Source: Chiua virens
Taxonomy: Eukaryota > Basidiomycota > Agaricomycetes > Boletales > Boletaceae
Direction of reading: 5' to 3'
Assembly (NCBI GenBank): GCA_019787685.1
Contig: JAHNUO010000015.1
Location: forward strand, 372,001-436,000
DNA length: 64,000 nucleotides
Shown here: positions 1 to 11,997 of the stretch, piece by piece
Numbering within the stretch: position 1 is the stretch's first letter
How the letters are laid out: every line of letters begins with the position of its first letter
Notes under the pieces: model-generated
The model's database searches: none
What the model was told of the DNA's origin: nothing
The model's input: the letters and a program-made list of their open reading frames with translations, nothing else
Program-made: the position numbers and the translations under genes

Positions 1-528
1 AAGTTACAGCTCAGCATGAACCGTTTCTTTCAACGTTTACCTCTCGACAAACCGGTGATAAGGAACAATTATTCCATCCAAGTCGTTCCGCCGAACGTTC
101 CGAAGCCAGGATCAGGTACAGAAGAAACGCTCTTGGAAATCGATCCCGAAGAGCTCAGTTGGTGCGAATATCATAACGGATCGGAAGACGACTTCGGTAA
201 CAGGCGAGACCATGGCTCCAGAGACTTCCCATATATCTCCCCTTCTACTCTCCGTCTTAGGAGCGAGAGACAAACCTTGCGTCGACTGCCTCGCACAGGT
301 GCTATCGTGTTCGGAATACGTACATATCAGTTCAAGGTAGAAGAGCTCGCACGCGAGCGAGGCGTGGCGGCACGTCTCGCAAGCGCGGTCAGGAGTTGGC
401 CCGAGGACGTCGCAATTCACAAGGGACGTGGAAGGTATCAGGACGTTCTTCTCAAATACTTGGATGGTTGCGCGAAGCAGGATGGTATTGCTGGTCCAGT
501 AGAGGGAATGCTCCCTTTTCCGTACTAG
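1..528 (+). CDS. Heme-dependent oxidative N-demethylase-like protein (DUF3445), 3' part only
   Basis: The frame is open from the first base of the window, so the 5' part lies outside it; the ATG at 16 is probably internal because the reading frame continues upstream. About 175 residues are visible. They carry the features of the fungal DUF3445/HODM-alpha family: an acidic stretch followed by ELSWCEY and EDDFGNRR, then FPYISPSTLRLRSERQTLRR, LPRTGAIVFGIRTY, and a SWPEDVA.HKGR stretch before YLDG at the C-terminus. Known members bind heme and some oxidatively demethylate small amines; the substrate here is unknown. The last visible exon has no intron and ends at the TAG at 526-528. The family assignment is from recognised motifs, not from a search. 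Confidence 0.7.
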   Translation, partial: KLQLSMNRFFQRLPLDKPVIRNNYSIQVVPPNVPKPGSGTEETLLEIDPEELSWCEYHNGSEDDFGNRRDHGSRDFPYISPSTLRLRSERQTLRRLPRTGAIVFGIRTYQFKVEELARERGVAARLASAVRSWPEDVAIHKGRGRYQDVLLKYLDGCAKQDGIAGPVEGMLPFPY

Positions 529-1834
529 GTGTGGCACTGGTATTAAACCACAATGAAGTTTGTCGACCACTTTTCTTTGATCCACGTGGGGTTCAATGAC
601 AAGGTTCGCGCGTGCTGTGGAATGACTCCGAATGGGCCACTGCAACACTGCACAACTCTTTTCCACATTAGCTCCCATATGCATGTGGGCCAAAGCTCGC
701 TTTGTACTCATCCTTCAAATTTCAAAGATGGGCCTGGTGGTAAAAATTGACATCCTTTGATACTAGGCAAGGCGCAGGTCCACCGATTTCCAGATATGCA
801 CACGACAAAAAGAAATACCACGAGCTGTGGTATCCGGTGCTTTGTCCACTCATACGGGGTATAAGAGGCCATGGCTGGCATGGATTCCCAACATCAGTAT
901 CAGCATCATCTATATTCCCAACTAAGCTCACTCAATCCTTCTTATTTGAATTCCCTATGTCTTCTACAGCGAGTTCCGACGATGAATTTCGGTTCGGTAT
1001 TTCTGGACGCCCTCGGCATGGGGTGGAGTTGCACCCTGTTGATCTCTCAACCTGGCATGACGGTCACTATTGGGCGCCCATAATTTCTTCGGGATGCCTC
1101 CCCACTAAAGCCGACCAGTCGTGGCCGTATCGCTTCCAAGTGAGTACCATTTGTAAGATATTACATAATCTCGGTGATTCAATACCGATCGATGATCACG
1201 ACTATCGTGGTCTTTATCTAGCACAGAGACAGCGTATGGATCCATGCTTCTGATGGAAAATGGTATCAGGGCAATGTCATTTGCCAGCCAAAGCAAGGCA
1301 CGACCAGCCGTGTAAGCAAACTTTATTCATGTTTCATCTGCGTTCTGTGATCAGTAACCTGAGATTATAGGGCAAGGGCTTGTGGTGGTGTGTCGAATTC
1401 CAGATGGCAAGGATCGGTATTCGAAAGTGGTGTGCTCCGTTGAATGGAGACATCAAACCCTACAACCACCATACACAGGCATTGGTGAGCACCGCTCGCT
1501 GGGTGGAAGATTCCAGGCAGCGCCAAGCCTGGGAGGCAATCAACGTTGAACGTTCGGTACGGCGTTGAAGTTGGCTCCTGGATGAGCTGTCGATCCGTTG
1601 CGTTCCCCGGTCCTGGACTTGTTGATCCAAATTGCTCATAGTTTCCTCACTTTCTACGGTCATTTGCATCGTCAAATACTGCACGGACTTTGTTATACTG
1701 AAATACAATATGTACACATTTCACATTGTAATATTTACTTGCTCACAAATTCTGCGAACTACCTTATGTGCGATGTACACCTGATTATGAGATCATTTCA
1801 ACAGCAGTCAACCAGGGGGGCCCAATGGTGAGTA
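529..1834. other. Unassigned stretch with possible exon fragments
   Basis: This lies between the HODM-like gene (+) and the HAP gene (-). Plus-strand frames around 958-1140 and 1245-1565 are open, separated by plausible short introns (GTGAGT at about 1140, GTAAGC at about 1312, acceptor TTATAG at about 1371). They might form a small gene, but I cannot recognise a family or choose consistent splice phases. It is left as unassigned rather than called as a gene. Confidence 0.3.
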
Positions 1835-3578
1835 TTACAATGGATACCAATACTCCGACTTCGGCTTTCCACAAGTGTTATCCCAGACTTCGCTCTCGTA
1901 TTCAACGTCCAAGCTATACTTGTTCGCTTTCTCAAACTCGTCCAGTGAACACGTTCCATATTTTCTGTCATTCTCAGAATTCTTGCAGTTGGAGAGAGGG
2001 AATATTTCTCTATTCAACAGGAGGCGGACTTGGGGACCCTTGAAGCTACTCATGATGAGAAAAAAACCGAGATTTTACGAAAGAAAGTTAGTTGCTTACG
2101 ACGTCCGACATGTGAATTTCTCCCAAACCATGTTTGCTGCGAAAGGTGTCTGGTCGGAAGTTCTGAATTTACGGTGCTCGCGTGGATACGCTGGGAGAGG
2201 ATCGATATCTCTGCGACAAGATTAATGACATTTTCCCCTGCAAGTGGTGTACGTACTTGTTTAATCCCAAAGCTGACAACGCGAAGAGTATGCTGGTCTC
2301 ATGACCGAAATCCAGATAAAGGGGTTCAGCATCATTGCCCTTCAAACTGTGCATACAATTATTTCATTTAAGTTCTTGAGTCCACCAGAGAAACTCACCG
2401 TTGGATCAGTTTCTTGACATAGTAGGCACCGGCCATTGGTCCAGGATCGCCTTTGGAGAGGTGGCCCGTCCAGTAATCCATGGCTAGATCAAGTTCATAC
2501 CTATAATAACCATCTGAGTCAACCATCCACAAGGTCAGATTACTTAGACTTACGCAAAATCATCGATCTCCTCTGCAGTAAACACATCGCACCACGGTGC
2601 CGGGTTGCCGGCAGCAAGGTCATATGGACATGCATATAATGCACCCCGGGTAGCATCATCGGTGAATTTAACCCCAGTGAGCGCTGTGAGTCTCTTCGTA
2701 ATGTCTGAAATGTAAACTTTAGCCCATTCATCAGCCACCTGGATAAGCATGAAGCATCAATGTCGTAAAACAGAAGCAGATGGTCAATGCAATGAAACAT
2801 ACGTCGAGGCCCTTGCCGCGACTATTGCTCAGCTTCGGGCAGGAATTCCATGGTAAAATCCAATTAACCGGATCGGGGTAGCAATCAGTCGTCTTAAGGT
2901 TAACATTCTTCGCCTGAAGGCCAAAACAACCCTGCATAAAGAAGTGTGCGGAGTCCATGACCCTCTGAACTGGACTGGTTGCCGCGACGTCTGTCGAAAA
3001 CTCCGGGTAGCGCTGCCGAAACCTGGAAATTAAACAATTATGTCGAGTGCCAATTGGAGATTTATGAAGATGGACGAACTCTACCCCGAGGTTGAACAAT
3101 TCCTTGCGACCAACGATAGAGAGTTCTTCGGCAACTAGCTTGGATGTGTAACCCTTCTTGAGAAATTGCAATGATTCCGGAAGCTCAGCGACCTGAATAT
3201 GATCGTGTTCTTTGTCAAGGAGTTTCACGAGCTCCGAGATCCGTCCCTGATCTCTCTTGGTAGGACCACGAGAACCATGTCTTTGGAGCTGTGGTAGGGG
3301 TTAAAAGAGGCGTCGTGGCTCGTCATTGGTGAACTCACCAGTATGACCTGGTCCACAGTACAGTCGTCTGGCAAATTCACAGATACATCCTTATCAAAGG
3401 GACCATCGTGATATGGTGAAAGATTCCCCAGGTTGTTTAACTTTGACCTGCTGGAACCATGAAGATCTTGGCATTGGTCAATCGGAACGATGGAACGCGC
3501 GGGTGATCCATATGCATCAAGACGCAATAAAGGGATTTGGAGCAAACCTATCAAGGTCGAGCCCAGCGGAAGATACAT
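1835..3578 (-). CDS. Secreted histidine acid phosphatase (phytase/MINPP-like)
   Basis: Eight exons join in frame: 3578-3339, 3288-3080, 3022-2803, 2738-2554, 2500-2399, 2346-2257, 2210-2100 and 2045-1835. They total 1368 nt, or 455 residues, normal for the family. The start ATG gives a hydrophobic N-terminus (STLIGLLQIPLL) that fits a signal peptide. The catalytic RHGSRGPT (RHGxRxP; the His is the phosphorylated nucleophile) lies at the start of exon 2. TSPVQRVMDSAHFF, PWCDVFTAEEI, TWGHL-like and AAYYVK-like blocks follow, then the C-terminal tail with KYGTCSLDEF and a terminal Cys pair. The proton-donor motif, usually HD, reads FGHETSI here (Glu for Asp). The likely role is extracellular release of phosphate from phytate or other organic phosphates. 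No frameshifts. Confidence 0.9.
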
Positions 3579-5119
3579 CTCGAGTAAAAGGTGGGCTTCA
3601 CAAGAGTGGTCTGAATGAGGGCGACCGTCGAGTTTATATACTCACCAAGGGGTGGCGTGTTCGGAAGCAGGTTCGTTATGTTCCTGTCTAGACTTTGTTG
3701 GGATCGCGTTATTCGGCACACCGAGCGAAAACTCGGGCCCTAATATGATGGGAAACAGTTTGAAGACTTGGCAGTGTGTAAGTATGACTGCAGTGCCCGT
3801 GGGGCCCCAGTGGGAGGACGATGACCTGACGTCAGTGGAACACATTCTGCCATGTACGCGTTCCAAAATGGGATTCATTGCCGTCACGCTAGAGAGTCAT
3901 TGTTACCGTAACATTCAAGTGTAAGGAATCGATCATGCGACGGTGAGCGGACCCGAATTACTCGTACGGGTTCGTCTATTAATAGAATGGTTAAATTGCA
4001 TGCTGTCAGTCAAATCCCAGTAGTTGCCGTTGTAGTCGACATTCAATCGACCAGCATTCAAGTTGCATCCAAAAGTTGAAACTGCATAAGCGAGCCTCTA
4101 CCTTTTAGGTCCCTCGATTTGGTTGGGCCAGGTTAGTAGTCCTGAATATCCATTTTTGCCAACCCACTGTCCAATCATAGCTCTTAAACGGCCCACAGAG
4201 AGTCGTCAAGCGATAACGCAATAATAACGTTGTTCTACCATTTTGTAGACGACTCGAGCCTTGCTGCAGCGAGCGGACCCGAATTAATTCGTCTGCGTGA
4301 TCCAGGGTTCACCTACAGCAGTTGAAACCATTACTTCACGGCGGAGAATTCCCTGCATGCTGTTAGTCGTTGCTGCCGTCAGTCGACATTCAATGAACAG
4401 CATCATATGACAATGAGCCGCTGGGCCGTCTCAGAATGATCTCAGCTCCTTCACCTTGGTCCTCAAGGTTACCTCCGATCAAATTACGTAGTGAAGGCAC
4501 CATGTACATGATGTGCTGAGACTGAGACCAAATCCACGTGTTCCTTCAAGTTCATTATAATTGTCTGTCCTTGAAATAAGAACCGAAAAGTGGATAAACT
4601 TGACTTGGCCGATCATCATCTGATTGTTTCGTAATATTACTTACTTCATTTCATGGAATATCGTCGAAGGCTTATCAGATTGGACGGTTGCCGGCACATA
4701 GGATGCTAGTAGAAGACGACAAGACACAAGGATGTGGCGAACATGATGATGTGCTCAATGGGACGATCCCTGCGACGCTGTACAACGGACTCAAGCATAT
4801 TTTGATACAAATCTGCGAAACGCCGATTGGCAGACTTACCAATGCCAAATATGCCAGTGAAAGGGTGAAATTCAGAGACCCAGCTGTTGTATACTGGACA
4901 TTGCTGAGAAATTTGGACTGTCTTACAATGAAGACTCATTAGGCGAGTCCGAATTCGTGGATTATGTTGGAATGAACGTTGTCGTTTCCGCCTATTAGTA
5001 TTAATATGAGACTATACTAGTAACAATGTTGCGTGCTAAGTTCAAAGTGGCTGTACACCATTTGTAATTTGTAAAACGGTGCTCCTGTTCACTACCCTCT
5101 CGGCTGGCCTTTGTTCGAA
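3579..5119. other. Gene-poor spacer with degenerate direct repeats
   Basis: This is the divergent spacer between the HAP gene (-) and CAND1 (+), so it should contain both promoters. The only open frames (for example 4688-4942) overlap on both strands and resemble no family. It contains the diverged direct repeat listed separately. I see no RNA gene. Confidence 0.4.
3941..4065 (+). repeat. Degenerate direct repeat, copy 1 (copy 2 at about 4270-4410)
   Basis: Both copies open with GAGCGGACCCGAATTA, then GTTCGTCT/TTCGTCTG, and carry CATGCTGT..GTC and the common string GTCGACATTCAAT, with similar order and spacing. A third trace, GCGAGTCCGAATTCGT, lies at about 4942. The pattern suggests an old tandem duplication or remains of a small element upstream of CAND1. 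Confidence 0.45.
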
Positions 5120-8100
5120 ATGACTAAAACATACATGATGAACAGTTTGGTGGAAAAGGTGCTCAATGCGTTCCTCGCGTATGCATCAGTCAGCTCACTT
5201 TACGGGGGATTTCTAGATGCAGTCCACCGACCAGGACTTTAGGTTGGTTATCTGCTTCTTAGACACGTCAGAGCCGTTGACTCAGAAGCTTCAATCTTGA
5301 TTGGTAGGTTCATGGGATTGAACGATCTGATGCTGGAAATCAAGCAAGATCCAAGTAGCTTTTTGGGCGATGAGACAACCGAAAACAAAGTACTCCGTCA
5401 AGTACTCAAGCTTGTCGAAGACACAATCTCCGAGGTCAAGAACCAGGCAGTTAAGTGGTGTGTCTCGTGCCCGCACTCGAAGCTAGTATTGTCGCGTTAA
5501 TGATCGCATTCAAGTCTCGGTCAACTCATCAAGATCATCAGAGAGAACCAGATGGAGCTTGTCGTGGACAGTCTCATCAATTATTCCGTTGGGAAGGACG
5601 AAGAATTAAGAGACATATCTGGGCTTGGTCTGTACCTTCAAATTACGCCAGCTCGCAGGTTTTGACGCCACCTAGCCTTGAAGACGATTACCTCGGAGTT
5701 GCCACCAGATGGCAAGATTGCCGGAAAAGCATGTGCGAAGCTCACACCCAAGCTCCTTGCACAAGTTTCTAATGTAAGGCGAACTTACTAGAAGGGTCCC
5801 ATTTGACGAATATTTAATCCAGCCCGACACACCACCGGAGACACTCTTGGAGACATTGTCGACACTTTCAATTCTTATCTCCCGCTTTCCGGCTCACTTC
5901 GCTGATCCTTATCTGAGTCCACAACCACTCACTGCTATTGCTCCGCTTTTGACCCATTCACGTCCTGCAGTCCGGAAACGTGCGATATCCACCTTGTCTC
6001 AATTCGTTCCTGTCGCTCCCCCAGAGTTGTTCTCCGCATTACTCCAGAGCAGCATTTCCCCATTTCTCGCGGCAGATGCCAACTTGGAGCAACAGAGGAC
6101 CACAGTGAACCTCGTCGCCGCGATCTTCAGACAGTCGCCACAACAGTTAACCCCGTCGCTGGGAGACATCGTACCTGGTTTATTACAAGCAGTGAGACGT
6201 GACGACGACGAGTTAAGGGAGGGATGCTTGCAGGTAGCGTATATGCGATTGGAATCGCATGGTTTTTGCTCATCTATCGAAGGCATTAGAAACGTTACTT
6301 CTGAGGTCTCCTGGAGAAGCCACCCCGTTTGTGGATTCCATGGTACAAGTAGCAATCCAGTACATCAAGTACGACCCTGTGAGTCGAATTCCGTTCAATG
6401 TGTCTGACGATTCTCACTTTAACGCAGAACTACGCCGGAGTAGACGACGGGGAGGATGAGGAGATGGCTGATGCAGACGAGGACGAGGACGATGGAGAAC
6501 TGGATCAGTTCGTTGCATCGTGCTTCACGACGTTTCTGGCATATTGATTATCTCCAGATACTCTGACGACGAAGATACCTCATACAAGATTCGTCGTTCT
6601 GCAACGAAGCTGCTGTCTGCTGTGATCGTTACTCGTCCAGAATTACTGGTTCCGTTGTACAAGAACGTTTCTCCCGTTCTGATTTCACGATTTAACGACA
6701 GAGAAGAGACAGTCCGTCTTGAGGTATGGGCCTCCTATGGCACGCTTCTCAATCAAACCAGTATGTACGGTGGCCTACCGCAAAGTCTGGAAGGGGACTC
6801 TGCTGTGCGTGGAAAAAGGAAGCGCGATAGCGAAGAACGGATGGATGTCGAGGAAACCCCTTATACGCTGTTACGATCACAGGTCCCTGTGCTGTCGAAG
6901 GCCCTACTCGGTCAGCTAAGACCACCTAAGACTGCACCATCAACGATGCAAGCTGGGTTCCAGCTACTCTACGCATTACTTGGTGTTTTACCAGGATCGC
7001 TGTCTAGCCAGGTTGGACCAATTGTGACAACATCGAAAAGCATTCTTTCCCAGTCACCTACTACAACAACGTCGACACTACACTTGACGTGTCTTTCATT
7101 CCTTGCCCTCTTCCTCTCAACGCATGCGCCAGCAGTCTTTAGTCCCTCACTACCCACGCTTACACCCGTCCTTCTCAAATCACTCCGCGAGCGCCACCCT
7201 CGAGTTGCATCCGAGGCATTTCGTGTTTTTTCAGCACTACTAAATACCACACGGCCTGTAAAGAACAATGATTGGCCGGAACGAGTCTATGATGAAGCAC
7301 TGCTGCGTCTTAGCACGCACGATACGGATGCGGAGGTACGCAGTTGTGCAGAGGACTCTATGGCTGACCTGTGGATATGTGCTACGGATATGATGAAATC
7401 CAAAGGCGGCAAAGAGTGGCAATCGATATGTCGTACCACTGGCAATACTTCTGGTGCGGTCAAGGTTGTCACAAAGGTTGCTCGGGACGTGGATATTAGT
7501 GATCAATGGGTGAATTCCTGCTTGGAATGGATCATGGTTTTGTTGAAGAAGAGTGGCAGGGGCGGGAAGTCAGAGGTCTTCACCGCATTGGACACCCTGT
7601 TAAAGAGGTGATTTCCTCCCTTCGTTCCCACTGACGACTCAACGAATGCACCCAACAGATATCAATCGGGGATACCTGCCGACCTTCCACCTTCTCTTAT
7701 ACCGCAGATCAAACTTTACATCAGCACCTCAGAGATATCTCTACTTTCCCAAGCACTTTCCATTCTTGCTCTTCTCCTAGAATTGTCACCTAGCATCACG
7801 TTTCCGGTGGTCGAGAAACAACTACTTGCTGATATCTACAAGATCGCCCATTCGCCCCTTGTCTCTGGTGCGGCTCTCGACTCTTTGCTTGCCTTCTTCT
7901 CGGCCCTGGTTCAGGCAGACAATCAAATTGCAACACATGTCGTTCCCAACCTTGTCCTGAGCGTGGAGAAGTCTCCAAAGGCAGAGACAAACCCGACCAA
8001 CATTGCAAAGTGTGTTGGGCAGGTCGTCAAGAGCGCCCAAGGCGTTGCTGCTGGGACAATTGCGGAATATTCTAAAGTCGTCAAGGTACGATACTTTGTG

Positions 8101-9629
8101 TTGTCTAATCCGTGGCCACTTAAACTTTGCAACGACTAGGAAGTCATCGAAAGCAAAGTCGTCAACAGTCGTCCTCAGCTTGCTCATCTTGGGAGAGCTT
8201 GGTCGTTTCATGTGTGTGTGTGTGTGTTATTGGTATGCGCGTTGACTTATACCGCCTAGCGATATGTCTATCCAACACGATGTGTTCGATAGTGCCATCG
8301 AACACTTTTCTGCAGAGGCGGAAGAGATTAGGACTGCGGCTGCATTCGCAGCTGGTGTGTGCCACGTCGCAGTTGGTCCTTGGTTTTACTGATATGCAGC
8401 GAAGGAAACATCGCGATCGGGAATCTGCACTTGTTCCTTCCTGCGATCCTCAGAATCGCGGAGCAGGACCCTTCCAAGCGGCTGTTATCTCTTCATGCCC
8501 TTAAAGAGGTCGGTGACAGGAATCCTCGTCAATCGATCATCCGCTCAAGTTGTATCTGTTACAGGTTGTAACGAATGGCTCTCATGGTCAATTGGAGCCC
8601 ATTGCAGACGCCATATGGACGCCTCTTTTCCACAACTCCACCTTGGACTCGGAAGAATCGACACGAAATGTTGCTACGGCATGCTTGGGCAAGCTCACGA
8701 CTACGCAACCATCACGCTACCTTCCCCAACTCCATGCGTGCATACGCGATCAGAATCCAGCCATACGCGCCACCGTCGTTTCTGCGATTCGATACACGTT
8801 TGCCGAGAGTTCGCCCTCGTACGACGAACTTCTTGCACCATTGATTATGGACTTCTTGAGCCTAATGAAGGATTCTGATCTGGTACGCGATTTTCCATTC
8901 GAGTTCACCGAATAGAAATTGAATGTCTTTCATCATGCAGACTGTTCGTCGTCTCGCATTATCCGCGCTCAACTCAGCTGCGCGGACCAAACCCCATCTT
9001 ATCCGAGATCACCTTCCAACATTGCTTCCTACGCTTTACGTTGAAACCAAGGTCAACTCCGAGCTCATTCGAACTGTACAAATGGGTCCATGGACGCATA
9101 AAGTTGACGACGGACTCGACGCACGCAAGACCGCTTGGGAGACCCTTTACACGCTCGTGAGTTCACCGGTCACATATCACTTCCTGCCCGTCATGCATCC
9201 ACCCCACAGCTAGACACATGCGTCCACAAGCTCGACCTCCCGACATATCTCACGCACCTCCTTCCTGCGCTCACAGACCCGTCCGACGAAATCAAAGTGC
9301 TCTCGCACCTACTTGTCTCCCGCCTGTCCTCTCTCACGTTTGCCGTCCCGCTCCTCATCGCCCACTTGGACGAGCTGACGCCTGCGCTGGAAACGACCAT
9401 GCGCGGGGTGCCCGTCACCAAGGACACTGTCAAGCAGGATTTGGAGCGCGCGGCAGAACTTAGGAGGAGTACGATGCGTGCGGTTGCTTCGCTCATCAAA
9501 GTGGTTACGATCGGTAGCGCCGCTGGCACGGTCGCTACAGGCGGCACGCAAAAGTTTGAGGCGTTCGTGGAGGACGTGAAGAGGAACGAGCAGTGGGGCG
9601 TCGAGTTCAGGGAGTTGGTCGGGCAGTGA
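5120..9629 (+). CDS. CAND1: CAND1/TIP120, cullin-associated NEDD8-dissociated protein
   Basis: Sixteen exons join in frame to 3711 nt, or 1236 residues, the usual CAND1 length: 5120-5158, 5217-5242, 5308-5457, 5515-5627, 5676-5773, 5823-6233, 6283-6378, 6428-6507, 6558-7607, 7659-8085, 8144-8211, 8260-8354, 8405-8508, 8565-8882, 8941-9156 and 9210-9629. The product is a HEAT-repeat solenoid. Recognisable blocks are IKQDPSSFLGDETTENKVLR near the N-terminus, an acidic loop (DDGEDEEMADADEDED) in the first third, LSLLILGELGRF and RTAAAFAAGNIAIGNLH in the middle, and the C-terminal TIP120 domain with VKLTRTVQMGP-like KVDDGLD.RK. In the cytosol and nucleus CAND1 binds un-neddylated cullin-RBX1 and exchanges SCF substrate receptors, so it may act on F-box proteins such as the one at 26-28 kb (inference). 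One intron donor sits in a GTGTGT run at 8212. Confidence 0.95.
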
Positions 9630-9911
9630 TGCGTCTCTGTAAGAAGAAAAGCCCGTTGGAGATGGCGACGGTAAAGAAATGTGACCAGCCAAGTTGAGGA
9701 ATTGTACTCTTATTTTGCACATGAATGAATCGATGATCAATGATTACACTTATACGTAGTTCACTCAAACGAGGCAGCATCGCGCATCGTACAGCCTGCA
9801 AACTGAACCAAGATCTCGTTTAATCAAGATCTCAACGATTTGAGTGGCTGTCGGTCCAGGTAGTGATGCAAGCAGAGTCCGGCGCGTTTCCAAGACCACA
9901 TTCAAATACAA

Positions 9912-11017
9912 CTAGAGGTGGCCCAACGCATTCCTCCCATCCAAGAGGTCCATCAGATAAGTGTAGTCTGGTGCTTCCTCGTAACTAAGATCAAAGGGAG
10001 GAACAGAACGCATTCAGATCAGAAGGAAGACGTTTGCAAAGAAATAACAACCTCAGACCCCTGACGTGACACAGAAACAGCTGAAGGGCCGGGGGTAACC
10101 CTCGATAGATGCTGGTGAGACTGAAGTTGGCCTTTTTTCTGGCACATTTGAAATGGTCATTCTCGGAGCTCCACGGAAGCGACCCGATGACGAGATAGAT
10201 CAGCGTATATGCGAGAGATTCCATGTCGTCTCGTCTGCTGTAGCCTTTGGGGGGATATACATCGCGACGTACGGAAGAAGGTAGGTCACACTCACGGAAT
10301 CTCATATGTGCATTGGTGCTCATGAACGGTTGGGTTCCCGCATTATACACAAGAAAACTGAGTGGCAAGTGTTGTCCTGTGAGAGGATGCCGATAACCCG
10401 TGGTCAGGCCAAAGTCACTCAGGCGAGGCTGAGAGTCGGGAGTGAAATCGAGGAGAATGTTGGCTGGTTTGACGTCACGATGGACCACCCCGGCGATATG
10501 AATCTTTTGAAGTGTTTCGACCTAGTTTCATATCCTATCAGTCAAAATTCTGTTACGAGACACTGAAGCAAAGTTACTTACGAGGTGTCGTCCAATTTTA
10601 TATACCGTAGGGACGGGAAGGACGCCCTGCCGTTGTTTCAGAGCCTCCAAATCGGTGCCGAATTTCTCAAGACATAAAACAGTGTGATCAAAGTTTGAGA
10701 ACGCATCGGACAGGATTGGTATCCCCTCAATACCTGCCAACAAAGTGTATGTTCTGAGCTCGTTCCGCGCAACCAAAGGGTCGCGTGAAAATTTCAGTGC
10801 GACTGTCATTCTCTGCTGCAAATCATGGGCAAAACAAACCAAACCTACACAGAAAAAGCGGAACATGAAGTTTGAGGATTTGGGGGATAACAGGAGGTGA
10901 TTATGGACGGTAGAACTTACCCCATGAGCCTCTGCCGGCCAAGGCAAGAAGGCGGTACCGCCCACGGAAGAGTGGCGCGGTCCAAGTGGTGCCGAGCTCC
11001 TCAGGGTGCTCGCGCAT
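9912..11017 (-). CDS. Casein kinase 1-family protein kinase
   Basis: Five exons: 11017-10921, 10844-10582, 10521-10296, 10244-10052 and 9984-9912. They total 852 nt, or 283 residues, all in frame. The glycine loop is LAGRGSWG, the ATP-binding lysine is in VALKFS, the catalytic loop is HRDVKPANILL, and the metal motif is DFGL. The CK1-type RRDDMESL and LPW segment lies after the activation loop. The protein ends soon after the kinase domain and lacks the long tail seen in CK1 gamma/YCK types, so it is a minimal CK1-like enzyme. The substrate cannot be told. It is convergent with CAND1; the two stop codons are 282 nt apart. Confidence 0.85.
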
Positions 11018-11997
11018 TGATTACAGTACAAATGAATACCTCCAGATATGAATAGGCTCGGAGTGTTGTGGTGGAAAGTCTCGAAGTCTCACAAAAAGAC
11101 AAGCAGGCGACGATAAGGGATGAAAGCGTGAAAACGGTGGTTCATAAAGGAGAAGATGGTCTCGAAAAGGACCGAGGTTGCTCTCGTAAACGCGGAAGGC
11201 GAATCATTCGATGGGATGCCTAGGTCGCAACAGTTAGGCGACATGACTCACATCAGCCGTCGATCGGCCTGTGTTTCCAGAGTCTAGCCCCTACCTCTAA
11301 ATGCGGCGTATGAGAGGGTTGGCCGGCATTAGCGCTTAGCTTTAGGACGAAGATCCACCACTGGTTAAAAGATCATTACACGTCGGTGAGCACCGCAGAG
11401 TATAACACTGACAACGTGGATTCTGATCCGAGTTTCGTGACCCACCTTCGCCCCAAATTCATGGACGGTGGATGACTGTGGCGAATGTCTTCACAAATTT
11501 GACCTTCTCACGAGTCACGAGAAGCAGACGCACCTTCCTTCCTGCGTTTGCGAAGCCGTCAGATGAAATCAACGCTGCCTGCTTATCTTTGGATCCTGTG
11601 TCGAAGGGCTCCCTCAGTCGGACGAGCTTAGGACCTATCGCAATAACATCAATAGAACACTGAACAAATATGTTTGAATTCCGCCGCTGTTGGCTGGGAA
11701 AGAGAAGAAAATAGCCAAATGTGGTTGTTCAATGTTGTGATTGTGAATCCGATCGACACTACGCTGGCCGGTGCTTCTGCGACGGGGAACTCGATCCTTG
11801 TTTGTAATTGACAGGTTCGTGTTACTCTGCTTGTCGACTCACGCATCGGCGATCGTGGTGGTTCGGAAGTGACTAAAGTAAGTAAATTATATCCTAAAGG
11901 AACAATTCGCTCGACCCGAATAACCACGGACGGGCCGGAACTTACACGCACCATGAATTATGACCCCGTGTAATAGGCTTGACCCGTAACATCAAGC
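11018..11997. other. Spacer between CK1-like kinase and PUT1
   Basis: This is a divergent spacer that should hold both promoters. Short open frames at 11472-11663 (+) and 11649-11954 (-) show no family features or plausible splicing. Nothing further is seen. Confidence 0.4.

Noticed and set aside
112..711. Minus-strand open frame of 199 codons
   Set aside because: Antisense to the conserved HODM-like exon and without known motifs.
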